Shown here piece by piece: positions 1-10,845 of a DNA stretch of 64,000 nt. A program made the translations under genes and the position numbers. The notes under the pieces were generated by a model. That model made no database searches. It worked only from the letters and a program-made list of their open reading frames with translations, and had not been told where the DNA came from. Location of the stretch: positions 1-64,000 of the forward strand of contig RYFE02000013.1 in assembly GCA_004138175.2 (NCBI GenBank). Reading direction: 5' to 3'. The stretch's first letter is position 1. Each line of letters starts with the position of its first letter. This stretch comes from Chloroflexales bacterium ZM16-3 (lineage in GTDB: Bacteria; Chloroflexota; Chloroflexia; Chloroflexales; Chloroflexaceae).

Positions 1-402
1 CCACCCGGATGCGCTTGATCAGCTTGGGGTGGTAGCGCTCGGCGATCTGGGTCTGGCGCATGCCGGCGGTGGCCACCTCGGGGTCGCTGAAGGTGGCGCT
101 CGGATAGAAGGGCTCGGGGGCGCGGGCGGGCAGGAAGGGGAAGGCGATCCGCTGGGTTACGCGGCGGCCCTGGGCGTTGGCCGAGTGGGTAAAGGCCGAG
201 GTGCCGGTCACGTCGCCGATGGCGTAGATATGCGGCACGCTGGTGCGCCCGAAGCTGTCGGCGGCGATGCCGCCGCGCGCGCTGTAGGCCACGCCGGCCG
301 CCTCAAGGCCCAGGCCCTCGGTGTTGCGCTGGCGGCCGATCGCCACCAGGGTATAATCCACGCCCTCCAGGCTGACCGCCCGGTCGCCCTGCTCGACAGA
401 TT
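1..402 (-). pseudogene. Pyridine nucleotide-disulfide oxidoreductase fragment (C-terminal part)
   Basis: The minus frame reads through the window edge as a class I flavoprotein disulfide reductase (dihydrolipoamide dehydrogenase or mercuric reductase-like). Visible landmarks are the end of the NAD-binding domain (YTLVAIGRQ), the FAD-binding motif IYAIGDVTG and the start of the dimerisation domain (ATFSDPEVATAGM). The redox-active CxxxxC motif and the FAD-binding N-terminus, which should lie upstream, are missing: similarity stops at about 402, where a perfect 19-bp hairpin begins. The C-terminus may be complete beyond the window. It is therefore a 5'-truncated remnant, or the product of a rearrangement or assembly join. 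The substrate cannot be told from what remains. Confidence 0.75.
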
Positions 403-443
403 TTTGTGATGTCTGCGCGGCGAAGCCGCGCAGACATCACAAA
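403..443. repeat. Perfect inverted repeat, 19-bp stem with GAA loop
   Basis: The arms (403-421 and 425-443) are perfectly complementary and closed by a GAA triloop inside GCGAAGC, a sequence known to form an unusually stable mini-hairpin. A smaller GGGGC-GAA-GCCCC hairpin follows at 453-465. The element lies exactly where the oxidoreductase homology ends and just after the stop codon of the CDP-alcohol transferase remnant, so it could be that gene's terminator or a recombination point. Confidence 0.8.
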
Positions 444-466
444 TAGGGATTAGGGGCGAAGCCCCA

Positions 467-708
467 TTACAGCGCCCGGATCGCCCAGGCCACGCGCTGG
501 GCGGCGGTGACGACCACCAGGGCGGCCATCAGGAAGAGTGAGTAGAAGACCACCGTCTCGGCGCCCTCGATCAGGCCGGCGGGCATGGTGACGCTGGTGA
601 TCTCGCCCTTGGCGGTGGCCCCGGCCTGGCGCTTCTCCAGGATGGCCGCCAGGTACATCCAGTTGGCCCCGTTGATGTAGAAGCTCGCAAGCAGCGCGGC
701 CGGTGCCG
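467..708 (-). pseudogene. CDP-alcohol phosphatidyltransferase, C-terminal remnant
   Basis: From about 708 down to the TAA at 467 the minus frame encodes a membrane segment followed by NGANWMYLAAILEKR, a hydrophilic loop with GEITSVTMP, then GLIEGAETVVFYSLFL and AQRVAWAIRAL. This is the typical C-terminal third of the CDP-alcohol phosphatidyltransferase family (phospholipid head-group transfer in the membrane). The catalytic motif of the family, DGxxAR...GxxxDxxxD, is absent because the upstream sequence is unrelated and in another frame. Non-functional unless it is translated as a short membrane peptide from the internal ATG at 658. Confidence 0.65.
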
Positions 709-711
709 CCG

Positions 712-1074
712 GAAGCTGAGGCGCTTCCGTATCGTTTGTGCCGCAGTCGAGTACGTCAGGCTCTCGCGCACAAAGAAGCGCGCCACCTCAGCCAGCGAGG
801 CGTCGCCGAAGAAGTGTTTGCGGTAGGCTCCGCCGCCCATAAACCCAGTGTTTTGCTTGAGCAGGCTCGGGCGCAGCTTGTTGGCCGGCAGGTGGTTGCT
901 GCCGGCCAGCACCTGCTGGAAGGCCCAGGGCATCCAGGGCATCGCCGCGAAAGTCGCACGGATCTCGGCCACCACCCGATCCACCGCCGCCTCATCGCCG
1001 GGGTCCACCGCCTCGATCAGCGTATCGACCCGGTCGGACAGATCGTCGAACGCAGCGAAGCCACCCCCAACCAT
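712..1074 (-). pseudogene. Hypothetical protein fragment
   Basis: A minus-strand reading frame from an ATG at 1074 gives about 120 residues of protein-like composition (an acidic helix with DPGDEAAVDRVVAEI, then MPWMPWAFQQVLAGS and ARFFVRESLTYSTAAQ). It then runs out of frame into the CDP-alcohol transferase remnant near 705-715. I do not recognise the family. The sequence upstream of 1074 in the same frame does not look like coding sequence, and 1075-1336 holds nothing I can identify. It is probably a third fragment of the rearranged left end. Confidence 0.4.
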
Positions 1075-1411
1075 CCTGCAAGCGGGTGAAAATCGGTGCG
1101 GGCGAAGGCTAACGCTACTGGGGCGGAGTTCTGGATGCCCCTGGGAGGGGATGCGGGCCGGTGAAAAGGGGCGGCAGCGCTTGCGCGGGGTGCCTTCCTG
1201 TGCCCCAACGGCCTGTAACCTCGCATATGTCCACGTGGTGCCGCGTGCGGGACCAGGGTGCCCTGGCCGGGCTCGCCCGCAGGCCCGTGGCCCCAAGTCG
1301 GCCCCCCAGGATCCGCTATCTGGCCAAAAGTGTGTCTTGACAACTTGAGCCACTATAATATCCACGTGTGGTACTATTATCAACATAATCTCACGAAGAT
1401 AAGGAGCGCAT

Positions 1412-1984
1412 ATGTCTGTCCAGGAAGCCCAACAAGCTATTGATTACGCATTCGACTTGGCAGCCACAGGTGCAGGGGCGTCGTTCATCGTAAAGTTTTG
1501 CAATCCACTTCCAATCTCAGATGCTCTCTCACAAATCGTGATCATGAAAGTGATCGCTGATGATATCGCATCTATCTATGGCTTCAAAGCGCTCCCTGGG
1601 CTAACGGGATTTACTGGCAAGCTCGTAGGTGCAGGGGGCGGTGTGAAGTTGGCAAGCGAAGTGGCAATGCCGCTACCCTTCATTGGGATCGGTGCGAGCA
1701 CCTTTGCCGCTTTTTGTATACAGATGTCAGCAAGTATCGTTTTCATCATCATATTCGAGTTACGCCAGAGCGGGAGTATCCCTGAGGATTATATGAAGAC
1801 GGCAGGCCCGCGTGACATAGCCTACCTCCTACGCCTAGCCGTTGAGGTTCTAGGAGCTATCTTGCGCGGTAAAGATCGCGTCGATGCCATCAGCACGGCC
1901 GTAGGGAATTTTCAAAGATCAGGAGGTACTCGTGCCCTACCCGCATCAAATCCCGAACTGATGACCGAAAAACCTGCCAACTGA
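1412..1984 (+). CDS. DUF697/YcjF-like small membrane-associated protein
   Basis: A 190-residue protein with AAGGAG five bases before the ATG. The pattern NPLPISDALSQIVIM followed by ADDIASIYGF, a glycine-rich hydrophobic stretch (GAGGGVKLASEVA) and a long hydrophobic segment near residues 90-115 resembles the DUF697 family, hydrophobic domains often found with GTPases; that assignment is tentative. The gene is visibly richer in A+T than its neighbours, with codons such as ATA, CTA and TCA that they avoid, which suggests recent transfer. Upstream there is a TATAAT at 1354-1359. The nearby TTGACA at 1337 is only 11 bases away, so it is not a normal -35 partner. Confidence 0.6.
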   Translation: MSVQEAQQAIDYAFDLAATGAGASFIVKFCNPLPISDALSQIVIMKVIADDIASIYGFKALPGLTGFTGKLVGAGGGVKLASEVAMPLPFIGIGASTFAAFCIQMSASIVFIIIFELRQSGSIPEDYMKTAGPRDIAYLLRLAVEVLGAILRGKDRVDAISTAVGNFQRSGGTRALPASNPELMTEKPAN

Positions 1985-2043
1985 CGACGCATAAGCAGAT
2001 CGCCCTGGTGCGCCGGGATGTCTCCCACAATCTTTACGATGTA

Positions 2044-2090
2044 AATCATGAGGCGATGGGCAAGCCCTGCTTGCCCATCGCCTCATGATT
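2044..2090. repeat. Perfect 21-bp inverted repeat
   Basis: Arms 2044-2064 and 2070-2090 are perfectly complementary around a 5-base loop. It lies between the converging DUF697-like gene and the acetyl-CoA synthetase, where it can terminate transcription from either side. Confidence 0.75.
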
Positions 2091-2102
2091 ACAAAACATC
2101 CA

Positions 2103-2135
2103 GACAGGGTTGTCGGCTTTGCCGACAACCCTGTC
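2103..2135. terminator. Hairpin with TTT loop downstream of acsA
   Basis: Arms 2103-2117 and 2121-2135 (15 bp, perfect) are closed by a GC-TTT-GC triloop. It starts 8 bases past the stop codon of the acetyl-CoA synthetase on the minus strand, as expected for a terminator, though no long U-run follows. Confidence 0.6.
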
Positions 2136-2142
2136 TCTGTAA

Positions 2143-4077
<1,935 letters not shown>

Positions 4078-4153
4078 GGGTAACCTCCTTGTTCCGCTGG
4101 CACATTGCCTTGGGCATTATTATAAACCTTATCGGGGTGTGGGCATGTCGACA

Positions 4154-4191
4154 CCCCCGTAGGGACGCAGCGCGCTGCGTCCCTACGGGGG
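4154..4191. terminator. Perfect 38-base palindrome downstream of prpE
   Basis: The sequence is its own reverse complement (arms 4154-4172 and 4173-4191, core CAGCGCGCTG) and lies 10 bases past the stop of the propionyl-CoA synthetase gene. It would act as a terminator. A similar GTAGC-GC-GCTAC core occurs at 16094-16109, so it may belong to a dispersed palindrome family. Confidence 0.7.
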
Positions 4192-4200
4192 GCGACAATG

Positions 4201-6099
4201 TTAGAGCTCACCCTTGAGCATATCTACGGCCTCGCGCACCATATCGACGGTGGCATCATCCTCGATGGTGCTCAGATCGCCGATATTATCGCCCTGGTAG
4301 ACGGATCGGATTACGCGGCGCATGATCTTGCCGGAGCGGGTCTTCGGCAGCATATTGACGAAGTGGATGGCGTCGGGGCTGGCGATCGGGCCGATCCGCT
4401 CGCGTATCATGGTGCGGATCGCACGGGCCACGCCGTCCTGCTCGGCAGGGGTGATATGCTGCTTGAGCACGGCCACCACGAGCACTCCCTCGCCCTTGAG
4501 CTCGTGGCGCACGCCGATCACACAGTTCTCGGCCACCGCCGCGTGTCCGGCCACCACCTCTTCGATCTCGCGGGTGCCCAGGCGGTGCCCGCTCACGTTC
4601 AGCACCTCATCGGCGCGACCGAGCATCCAGACATAGCCATCCTCGTCCTGGATGGCGTAGTCGCCGGTCATATAGAGCATCTTGCCCTTGAAGTGCTCCC
4701 AGTAGCTCTTGATATAGCGATCATCGTCGTTCCACAGGGTCATCAGCATGCCGGGCGGCAGTGGCCCGTAATCGACCAGGAAGCCCTTCTCACCGCGGGG
4801 CACCACGTTGCCCTCGGCGTCCACCACCTCTAGGTGGTGCCCGAAGGCGGCCTTGGTGGGCGAGCCGGCCTTGATCGGCAGCATCTCGACCCCCACCGGG
4901 TTGGTGAGCATGCTCCAGCCGCTCTCGGTCTGCCAGTAGTGGTCGATCACCGGCACGCCGAGGGTGTCCTTGGCCCACTCGTAGGTTGGCGCGTCGAGCG
5001 GCTCGCCTGCGGCGTAGAGCAGCCGCATCGAGCTGATGTCGGCGTTCTTCATCCACTGGTCGGGGAATTTGCGTAGGGCGCGCAGGGCCGTTGGCGCGGT
5101 GAAGACGTGTGTCACGCCGTACTTCTCGATCACCCGCCACCAGACGCCGGGGTCGGGGTGATCCGGGCGGCCCTCATACACCACGGTGGGCACGCCCTTG
5201 AGCAGCGGCCCGTAGACGATATAGGAGTGGCCCACCACCCAGCCAATATCCGAGGTGGACCAGTAGACATCGCCGTCGCCGCAGTTATAGATCTGGCTCA
5301 TGCTGGCGTGGAGGGCCACCATATAGCCGCCAGTGTCGCGCACCACACCCTTGGGCTTGCCGGTGGTGCCCGAGGTGTAGAGGATGTACGACGGGTCGGT
5401 GCTGGCCACACGGGTCGGCTCGACATACTTCTCGCCGCGCTTCTCTAGCTGATCGGCCCAGTCCAGGTCGCGGCCCTTCTTCATCTCACAGTTCACCAGG
5501 CCGCGGTTGAGCACTAGCACATCGCGGACGCTATCGCCCTCGGCGGCATCCAGCGCCTTGTCGATAATATCTTTGAGCGGGACGGGGAGCCCCTTGCGCA
5601 TGCTGGCGTCGGCGGTGAGAATGAGTACCGGCTCGGCGTCGTCGATGCGCGAGGCCAGCGAGGTGATGCTGAAGCCGCCGAAGACCACCGAGTGGATCGC
5701 GCCCAGGCGGACGCATGCCAGCATGCCGATGATCGCCTCGGGCACCATGGGCATGTAGATGATCACCCGGTCGCCCTTCTGGACGCCGAGGTTCTTGAGC
5801 ACACCGGCCAGGCGGTTCACCTCGCGGTAGAGCTCGAAGAAGGTGAGCGTGCGCGACTGCCCCGTCTCGGCGCTCTCCCAGATGATGGCGGCCTGTCCAC
5901 GTCGCGCGCCGAGGGCGTGGCGGTCGACGGCGTTATAGCAGATGTTCGTCTCGCCGCCGACAAACCAACGGTAGAAGGGCGCCTTCGAGTCGTCGAGGAC
6001 GGCGTCCCATCGCTTATACCAGTGGAGCTCCTCGGCGAGCTCGCCCCAATAGCCAGCCGGATCTTCAATCGACCGACGATGGGTATCCTCATAGCCCAT
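4201..6099 (-). CDS. prpE: Propionyl-CoA synthetase (AMP-forming)
   Basis: A 632-residue acyl-CoA synthetase of the acetyl-CoA synthetase superfamily. YTSGTTGKPKG is present and the following RDTGGYMVALHASM segment is the pattern typical of PrpE rather than Acs. The active-site motif is YWQTESG and the catalytic C-terminal lysine lies in PKTRSGKIMRR. It should convert propionate, CoA and ATP to propionyl-CoA, AMP and PPi. The start at 6099 (MGYEDTH) is chosen because GAGGAGG lies seven bases upstream; a longer frame has no such signal. Substrate choice between acetate and propionate is inferred from motif style only. Confidence 0.82.
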   Translation of the reverse strand: MGYEDTHRRSIEDPAGYWGELAEELHWYKRWDAVLDDSKAPFYRWFVGGETNICYNAVDRHALGARRGQAAIIWESAETGQSRTLTFFELYREVNRLAGVLKNLGVQKGDRVIIYMPMVPEAIIGMLACVRLGAIHSVVFGGFSITSLASRIDDAEPVLILTADASMRKGLPVPLKDIIDKALDAAEGDSVRDVLVLNRGLVNCEMKKGRDLDWADQLEKRGEKYVEPTRVASTDPSYILYTSGTTGKPKGVVRDTGGYMVALHASMSQIYNCGDGDVYWSTSDIGWVVGHSYIVYGPLLKGVPTVVYEGRPDHPDPGVWWRVIEKYGVTHVFTAPTALRALRKFPDQWMKNADISSMRLLYAAGEPLDAPTYEWAKDTLGVPVIDHYWQTESGWSMLTNPVGVEMLPIKAGSPTKAAFGHHLEVVDAEGNVVPRGEKGFLVDYGPLPPGMLMTLWNDDDRYIKSYWEHFKGKMLYMTGDYAIQDEDGYVWMLGRADEVLNVSGHRLGTREIEEVVAGHAAVAENCVIGVRHELKGEGVLVVAVLKQHITPAEQDGVARAIRTMIRERIGPIASPDAIHFVNMLPKTRSGKIMRRVIRSVYQGDNIGDLSTIEDDATVDMVREAVDMLKGEL

Positions 6100-6240
6100 G
6101 CAGTGGCCTCCTCTCTGAGGTGTTCTTTGGAAACACAAACGGTATTATTATTGTACGCTGTTTGTGTCAAAAAAGCGTAAGACAGCTGTGAAATTTCAGT
6201 AAAGGTGTGATAACTAGCGCAAGCTATATGGCGACACAGT

Positions 6241-6272
6241 GCGGCCCCGCACAGCTCGCTGTGTGGGGCCGC
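6241..6272. terminator. GC-rich hairpin between prpE and dnaA
   Basis: GCGGCCCC and its complement form a 15-bp stem (one mismatch) with a two-base loop. The rest of 6100-6426 holds no gene. A short remnant of a GACTCC array (6397-6418) lies just past the dnaA stop codon. Confidence 0.6.
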
Positions 6273-6426
6273 ATCGTAAAGCGTAGCGCGTCAGGTTAGT
6301 GCAGACGGGGGCGAACATGGCCGTATCCGTCACATTGGCGCACCAGAAATCGCTTTACGCTATGAACGGCAGGCGAATCGGGGGGGCGCTCGGTCTGACT
6401 CCTGATCTCTGACTCCCGCCCCCTGA

Positions 6427-7797
6427 TTACGCCGCCTGGTTATGGAGTCGCTCGCGGATAGAGAGCACCTCATTGCGTAGACGGTTATCGGCGTTGATCT
6501 CTTCGGCGATTTTATCACATCCGTACATCACCGTCGTGTGGTCGCGCCCGCCGAGCAGCTTGCCGATATCGACGAGGGAGCACTCGGTCTCCTCGCGCAG
6601 CAGGTACATGGCCACCTGGCGCGGCACCACAATATTCCGCGAGCGACCGCGGCCCTGCATGATCCGCATGTCCACGCCGAAGTGCTCGCTGACCGCGACG
6701 ATAATCTGGTCGGGGGTGATCCGCCGCCGCCGCGCGCTGCCGAGTAGGTCGGCCAGCGAGCTGGTGGCCACCTCGACGCTGATCGGCACGCCGTGAAGCT
6801 CGGCGAATGCGGCCACCCGGTTCAGGCTGCCCTCAAGCTCGCGGATATTGCTCTGCACCTTATGGGCGAGGAAGTCGATCACCTCATCGGGGATGCCGGC
6901 ATTCATCTGCTCGCCCTTGGCGCGCAAAATAGCCGTGCGCGTCTCCAGGTCGGGCGGCTGGACATCGGCGATCAGACCCCACTCGAAGCGCGAGCGCAGC
7001 CGCTCCTCAAGGGTGAGGATGGCCTTCGGCGGCTTATCGGAGCTGATCACAATATGCTTGGCCGCCGAGTGCAGGGTGTTGAAAGTGTGGAAGAACTCTT
7101 CCTGGGTGCCCTCTTTGCCTGCGATGAACTGGATGTCGTCGATCAGCAGCACATCGATATTCCGGTATCGCATACGGAACTCTTCCGTCTGCTGCCGCCG
7201 GATGGCGTTAATCATATCGTTGGTGAACTTCTCGCTCGACACATACAGCACGTTGATTTCCGGGTCGCGGTCGAGCACATAGTTGCCGATCGCGTGGAGC
7301 AGGTGGGTCTTACCTAGCCCCACCCCGCCGTACAGGAAGAGCGGGTTATAGTGCTGTCCAGGGTTATCGGCCACCGCGAGGCATGCCGCGTGGGCCAGGC
7401 GGTTGCTCGACCCGACGATGAAGCGCGAGAAGGTGTACTTGGGGTTGAGCATGCCGGTGCGCATCGCGCTCGAAAGGTCGAGCTGCACGGCCCGCTCGCC
7501 GCCCGCCCCGTCGTCTGCGGGCGGTGTACTAACCACGCTCGGGCCAGCCTGTCCGTTAGCGATGATCACCCGCACCTGCACCGGGTAGCCGACCACATCG
7601 CCGAGCGAGCGCCGAACTGGTGCCATAAACCGGTTCTCAAGCCCCTCTTTGTGGAAGGCCGAGGTGGTGCCCACCGTGGCCAGCCCCCCGTCGAGCGCGA
7701 GCAGCGCCGTCCCGCGCAGCCACGTCTCATAGTCCTGGCGCGATGTTTGCAGTTGTATAGTCCCAAGAGCTGCCTGCCAGATCTGGGTTAGGTTCAC
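6427..7797 (-). CDS. dnaA: Chromosomal replication initiator protein DnaA
   Basis: This 456-residue AAA+ initiator binds DnaA boxes and opens the origin. Domain I is recognisable at the N-terminus ([15 protein letters not shown]), the Walker A motif is [15 protein letters not shown] and Walker B is VLLIDDIQF. The DNA-binding domain IV carries [14 protein letters not shown] and [12 protein letters not shown], the family signature. The start is a GTG at 7797 with GGCAGG upstream. dnaN does not follow; recF is about 29 kb away, so the dnaA-dnaN-recF cluster is broken up here. The upstream intergenic region contains DnaA boxes. Confidence 0.95.
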   Translation of the reverse strand: MNLTQIWQAALGTIQLQTSRQDYETWLRGTALLALDGGLATVGTTSAFHKEGLENRFMAPVRRSLGDVVGYPVQVRVIIANGQAGPSVVSTPPADDGAGGERAVQLDLSSAMRTGMLNPKYTFSRFIVGSSNRLAHAACLAVADNPGQHYNPLFLYGGVGLGKTHLLHAIGNYVLDRDPEINVLYVSSEKFTNDMINAIRRQQTEEFRMRYRNIDVLLIDDIQFIAGKEGTQEEFFHTFNTLHSAAKHIVISSDKPPKAILTLEERLRSRFEWGLIADVQPPDLETRTAILRAKGEQMNAGIPDEVIDFLAHKVQSNIRELEGSLNRVAAFAELHGVPISVEVATSSLADLLGSARRRRITPDQIIVAVSEHFGVDMRIMQGRGRSRNIVVPRQVAMYLLREETECSLVDIGKLLGGRDHTTVMYGCDKIAEEINADNRLRNEVLSIRERLHNQAA

Positions 7798-8430
7798 GAT
7801 TGCCTGCCTTTAGGCGCAAGAGCCCATGGGTGGTCGCCCTGGGCGAATACACCCTGCTTGAGCGGCTTTCGCCTATTGGATAACGTAAAATCCGTGCTAG
7901 GCGTTGGCGCTCACCTACACATATAGACGAATCGCTGGTGCGCAGCGCCGACGCCTATGTAGGAATGAGCACCTGTGGGATCGCGCAGATTTACCCCATG
8001 CGTAGGGGTATGGTTCCTGTCTCGATATCGTCCGTAGAGCCGTTACATTGGGGGAGGTCGCAAGAACTCCGTGATCTGCCGCTGATCATACTCGATCCTG
8101 CCCAAGTTTTCAAGCAACATAACGCACGAAATCCATAAGCAATGCTTATAGTCTTTGCGCATTGCGTACGGGGCTTACATAGGATAAGAGCGGGCGATTC
8201 CTTCTCGTATGTAGATAACTTTTTTCGGTGTCATGTGGATAACTCCAGCGTGTGTCATCACTTTCTGTTGGTCTCTATCGCATCAGAGAAGCCTATATGG
8301 CCTGACGCGATACTCTCAATGCTTCGCAGTAACCATGTGGACAACTCGGCGCAAGCTGTGGAGAACGTGTGGGATCTCTTGCCTGGCTGATATGCTCCGC
8401 CCGCAGGGGGCATCGGGCCATGCTGCCTCA
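7798..8430. other. Candidate replication origin (oriC) with DnaA boxes
   Basis: The 633 bases between dnaA and scpB hold no credible gene. One perfect DnaA box (TGTGGATAA, reverse of TTATCCACA) lies at 8234-8242. One-mismatch boxes occur at 8210-8218 (TGTAGATAA), 8336-8344 (TGTGGACAA) and 8357-8365 (TGTGGAGAA). All four point the same way and span about 155 bases, and the region around 8141-8230 is less GC-rich than its surroundings. Position beside dnaA and clustering support an origin; strand skew was not computed. Confidence 0.6.
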
Positions 8431-9012
8431 CTATTGCCCCACAATTGCCTGATTATTGGCCGTTGGTAGCGAGATCTCCATCGGCGGCAGGTCGGTCAGG
8501 CTGGTCAGCCCAAACTGCTGGAGAAAGAGCGACGTGGTGGCGTAGAGGATCGGACGCCCTACAGTCTCTAGGCGACCGGCCTCGGACACCAGATCGCGGG
8601 CTAGGAGTGCGCGCAGTGTCCCGCTACTATCCACGCCACGGATGGCATCGACCTGGGCGCGGGTGAGCGGCTGGCGGTAAGCGATGATCGCCAGTACCTC
8701 CAGGGCGGCGGGCGAGAGCCGACCGCTTGCCTGGACACCCAGGAAGCGGGCTATCGCGCGGGCGCTCTCGGGGGCGCTGACCAGCTGCACCTGCTCGCCG
8801 TGGCGTTGCACGCGCACACCTCGGCCTATACACTGGGCCTCAAGTGCGTCAAGCGCCTCGGCGACAGCCTCGGCGGGCAGATCCAGCGCCTTCGCGATCT
8901 GGGCCATGCTCACCGGCTCGCCTGCCACAAAGAGCAGGCTCTCTACAAGTTGCACGGGATCGGGCGGGGCCGGCATTTCGGGCAGGGCGGGCTGCGCTAC
9001 TGCTTCACTCAT
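8431..9012 (-). CDS. scpB: Segregation and condensation protein B
   Basis: A 193-residue winged-helix kleisin-binding protein that works with Smc and ScpA in chromosome condensation. The family core is clear: VQLVESLLFVAGEPVS at the start of the first winged helix, LSPAALEVLAIIAYRQPLTRAQVDAIRGV in the middle and LLARDLVSEAGRLETVGRPILYATT in the second. The start ATG at 9012 has no obvious ribosome-binding site. It sits beside the candidate origin, apart from scpA, which is not in the window. Confidence 0.9.
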   Translation of the reverse strand: MSEAVAQPALPEMPAPPDPVQLVESLLFVAGEPVSMAQIAKALDLPAEAVAEALDALEAQCIGRGVRVQRHGEQVQLVSAPESARAIARFLGVQASGRLSPAALEVLAIIAYRQPLTRAQVDAIRGVDSSGTLRALLARDLVSEAGRLETVGRPILYATTSLFLQQFGLTSLTDLPPMEISLPTANNQAIVGQ

Positions 9013-9138
9013 ATTAGGGAGACAAACCTACAACACGTCGCGGGCATCTGGGCCGCGCGCCAGTATAGCAGATCCCCGCCGCGCCGCGATCTTATGCTAT
9101 CATACGAGCGCAGTGCAGAGGAAAGAAAGGACGACTCC

Positions 9139-10380
9139 ATGCCCGAGCGCCGTCGGGGCATCACGCGCCGCCAGGTCATCGCCGGTTTCTTTATCCTTGT
9201 CGGCCTGCTGCTGCTCGTGGCCTACGTGCCGCAGCTTGGTGCCGAGAAACCCTCCCTCAGCAAACTCTCGTTCGGTGTACCTGGCCCGGTTCTCCCTCTG
9301 CCAACCGCTCTCTCTGAGGTTGTCATCGCCATCATCTACCTGGTGTCTGGCGCGCTGGCACTCGTACCACGCACAGAATCCATAAGCACATGGCTGCTCT
9401 GGGTATCTGCGGTGCTCCTCTTCCCTGCCATTTTGATCTGGGCCGCCGAGGGTAAGCAGACGAACGCAGTGATTATGGTGAGCGAGGCGCTGCGCCTTGG
9501 CACACCGATCGCGCTGGGTGCCCTGGCCGGAATCTACGCCGAGCGCTCTGGGGTGGTGAACATCGCTATTGAGGGCATGATGCTCACCGGCGCAGCCTTC
9601 GGCTTCACCGCTTATGCCGCCACCGGTAATATCTGGCTGGGCGTCGTTGTTGCTGTGCTGTTCGGCGGCCTGATCGCGCTCATCCACGGCCTGCTCTCGA
9701 TCTCACTCAAGGTCGACCAGATCATCAGCGGCACGGTGATCAACATCCTGGCGATCGGGGTGACGGGCTACATGCGGCGTCAGTTTATGGTGAACGAGGG
9801 TAGCGGCCTGCCCCGGCTGCCTTCCTTCGCCATCCCTGGCCTGGCCGACATTCCGATCATCGGGCCGATGCTCTTCGAGGGCCAGCCCATCTTCTTCGTC
9901 ATGCTCGTGCTGGTGGTGGTAACACACATCGTGTTTTTCTACACGCGATGGGGCTTACGCACCCGCGCGGTGGGCGAGAACCCGCGCGCCGCCGACACGG
10001 TCGGCATCAACGTCAGCCGCATGCGATATATTAATGTTATGATCAGCGGGATGATCGCCGGGCTGGGGGGGGCATGGTTCTCACTAGAGACGGTGGGGAA
10101 GTTTGATGACGGGATGACTGCAGGGAAGGGGTTCATCGCCCTGGCGGCAATGATCTTTGGTAAGTGGATGCCCTTCGGATCGTTCGGCGGGGCCATGCTC
10201 TTCGGGTTCTCCGAGGCGCTCGGCACCCGCTTCCAGATCCTCAACGTGAAGCTGTTCGGCGGGCCTGTGCCGATACAGTTCCTCCAGATGCTGCCCTATG
10301 TGCTGACCATTGTGGTGCTGGCTGGCCTGATCGGGCGCGCAGTGGGGCCTGCGGCGGCAGGCAAACCCTATGAGAAATAA
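9139..10380 (+). CDS. ABC transporter permease (simple sugar/nucleoside type)
   Basis: A 413-residue integral membrane protein of the BPD_transp_2 family, the permease of ribose, xylose or nucleoside importers. The characteristic segment LGALAGIYAERSGVVNIAIEG is present, then several membrane helices and the loop with RAVGENPRAADTVGINV, which contacts the ATPase. Two extra N-terminal helices precede the core. The start at 9139 has AAAGGA seven bases upstream. The matching ATPase, binding protein and second permease are not adjacent: scpB lies divergently upstream and a repeat hairpin follows. The YufQ/NupQ-like sequence favours nucleosides, but this is inference. Confidence 0.82.
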   Translation: MPERRRGITRRQVIAGFFILVGLLLLVAYVPQLGAEKPSLSKLSFGVPGPVLPLPTALSEVVIAIIYLVSGALALVPRTESISTWLLWVSAVLLFPAILIWAAEGKQTNAVIMVSEALRLGTPIALGALAGIYAERSGVVNIAIEGMMLTGAAFGFTAYAATGNIWLGVVVAVLFGGLIALIHGLLSISLKVDQIISGTVINILAIGVTGYMRRQFMVNEGSGLPRLPSFAIPGLADIPIIGPMLFEGQPIFFVMLVLVVVTHIVFFYTRWGLRTRAVGENPRAADTVGINVSRMRYINVMISGMIAGLGGAWFSLETVGKFDDGMTAGKGFIALAAMIFGKWMPFGSFGGAMLFGFSEALGTRFQILNVKLFGGPVPIQFLQMLPYVLTIVVLAGLIGRAVGPAAAGKPYEK

Positions 10381-10417
10381 TGTTGAATGTTGAATGTCCT
10401 ACATTCAACATTCAACA
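10381..10417. repeat. TGTTGAA heptamer array forming a perfect hairpin
   Basis: Two and a half copies of TGTTGAA (10381-10397) face an exact inverted copy (10401-10417) across a CCT loop, giving a 17-bp perfect stem that begins at the stop codon of the permease gene. It probably terminates both this gene and the converging gene at 10420. Confidence 0.85.
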
Positions 10418-10419
10418 TT

Positions 10420-10785
10420 CTAGAGCCCCTCGGCTTCCATCCAGCTCTGCACATCAGCGTCGGATGGCGCGGGGTTCCCTCCGGGGATGTAGCGAAACCG
10501 ATCGCCGTAGCCCTCCATGACACTGTTGCGAATCGCCTCGGCCTCAGGCGTCTCCTCAGTATCGGGAACTTTCACCACCTGCCCGGCCTCAAGATCGAGA
10601 TAAAAGCTATATGCCGGGTCAGTCTCGGCCAGCGCGGCGCGAATCTGGTCTCGGTTGTAGCTGCCTGCCACTGCTACCTCCAAACGTGCCTCGGGGGACC
10701 TTCCAGATACATGCTGTCGCGCGCCCCCGGTATCAACGACTACATACTGATGGTACACGATGCTGCGTTCTTCTGCAAGTCTCAA
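10420..10785 (-). CDS. UPF0158-like small protein
   Basis: About 121 residues if started from the TTG at 10785; a GTG at 10758 is an alternative, and neither has a convincing ribosome-binding site. The middle carries DQIRAALAETDPAYSFYLDLEAGQVV, which matches the ALE...YYLDLETGEV pattern of the UPF0158 family of unknown function. The C-terminal half is acidic (DTEETPEAEAI). It converges on the ABC permease and shares the hairpin between them. Its upstream edge overlaps the probable promoter region of the ECF sigma gene. Confidence 0.5.
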   Translation of the reverse strand: MRLAEERSIVYHQYVVVDTGGARQHVSGRSPEARLEVAVAGSYNRDQIRAALAETDPAYSFYLDLEAGQVVKVPDTEETPEAEAIRNSVMEGYGDRFRYIPGGNPAPSDADVQSWMEAEGL

Positions 10786-10795
10786 GCTGCCCGCT

Positions 10796-10820
10796 GAAAC
10801 CTTCGAGGCATACGTGCGTA
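10796..10820 (+). promoter_or_regulatory. Possible ECF-type promoter before the sigma gene
   Basis: GAAACC at 10796-10801 and CGTA at 10817-10820, 15 bases apart, resemble the GGAAC/CGTC style of ECF sigma promoters and lie about 25 bases before the sigma factor start. Autoregulation is usual for such genes, but the match is weak. Confidence 0.25.
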
Positions 10821-10845
10821 TAGTTGTTAAAGCGGGGTACAGGTG

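Noticed and set aside
1337-1359. TTGACA and TATAAT as a promoter for the gene at 1412
   Set aside because: The hexamers are only 11 bases apart, too close for a sigma-70 promoter; only the TATAAT was kept as a possible -10.
571-1386. A single 271-residue protein on the minus strand
   Set aside because: Only the middle part looks like protein; the N-terminal 100 codons are non-coding in character, and the C-terminal part is out of frame with the recognisable CDP-alcohol transferase.
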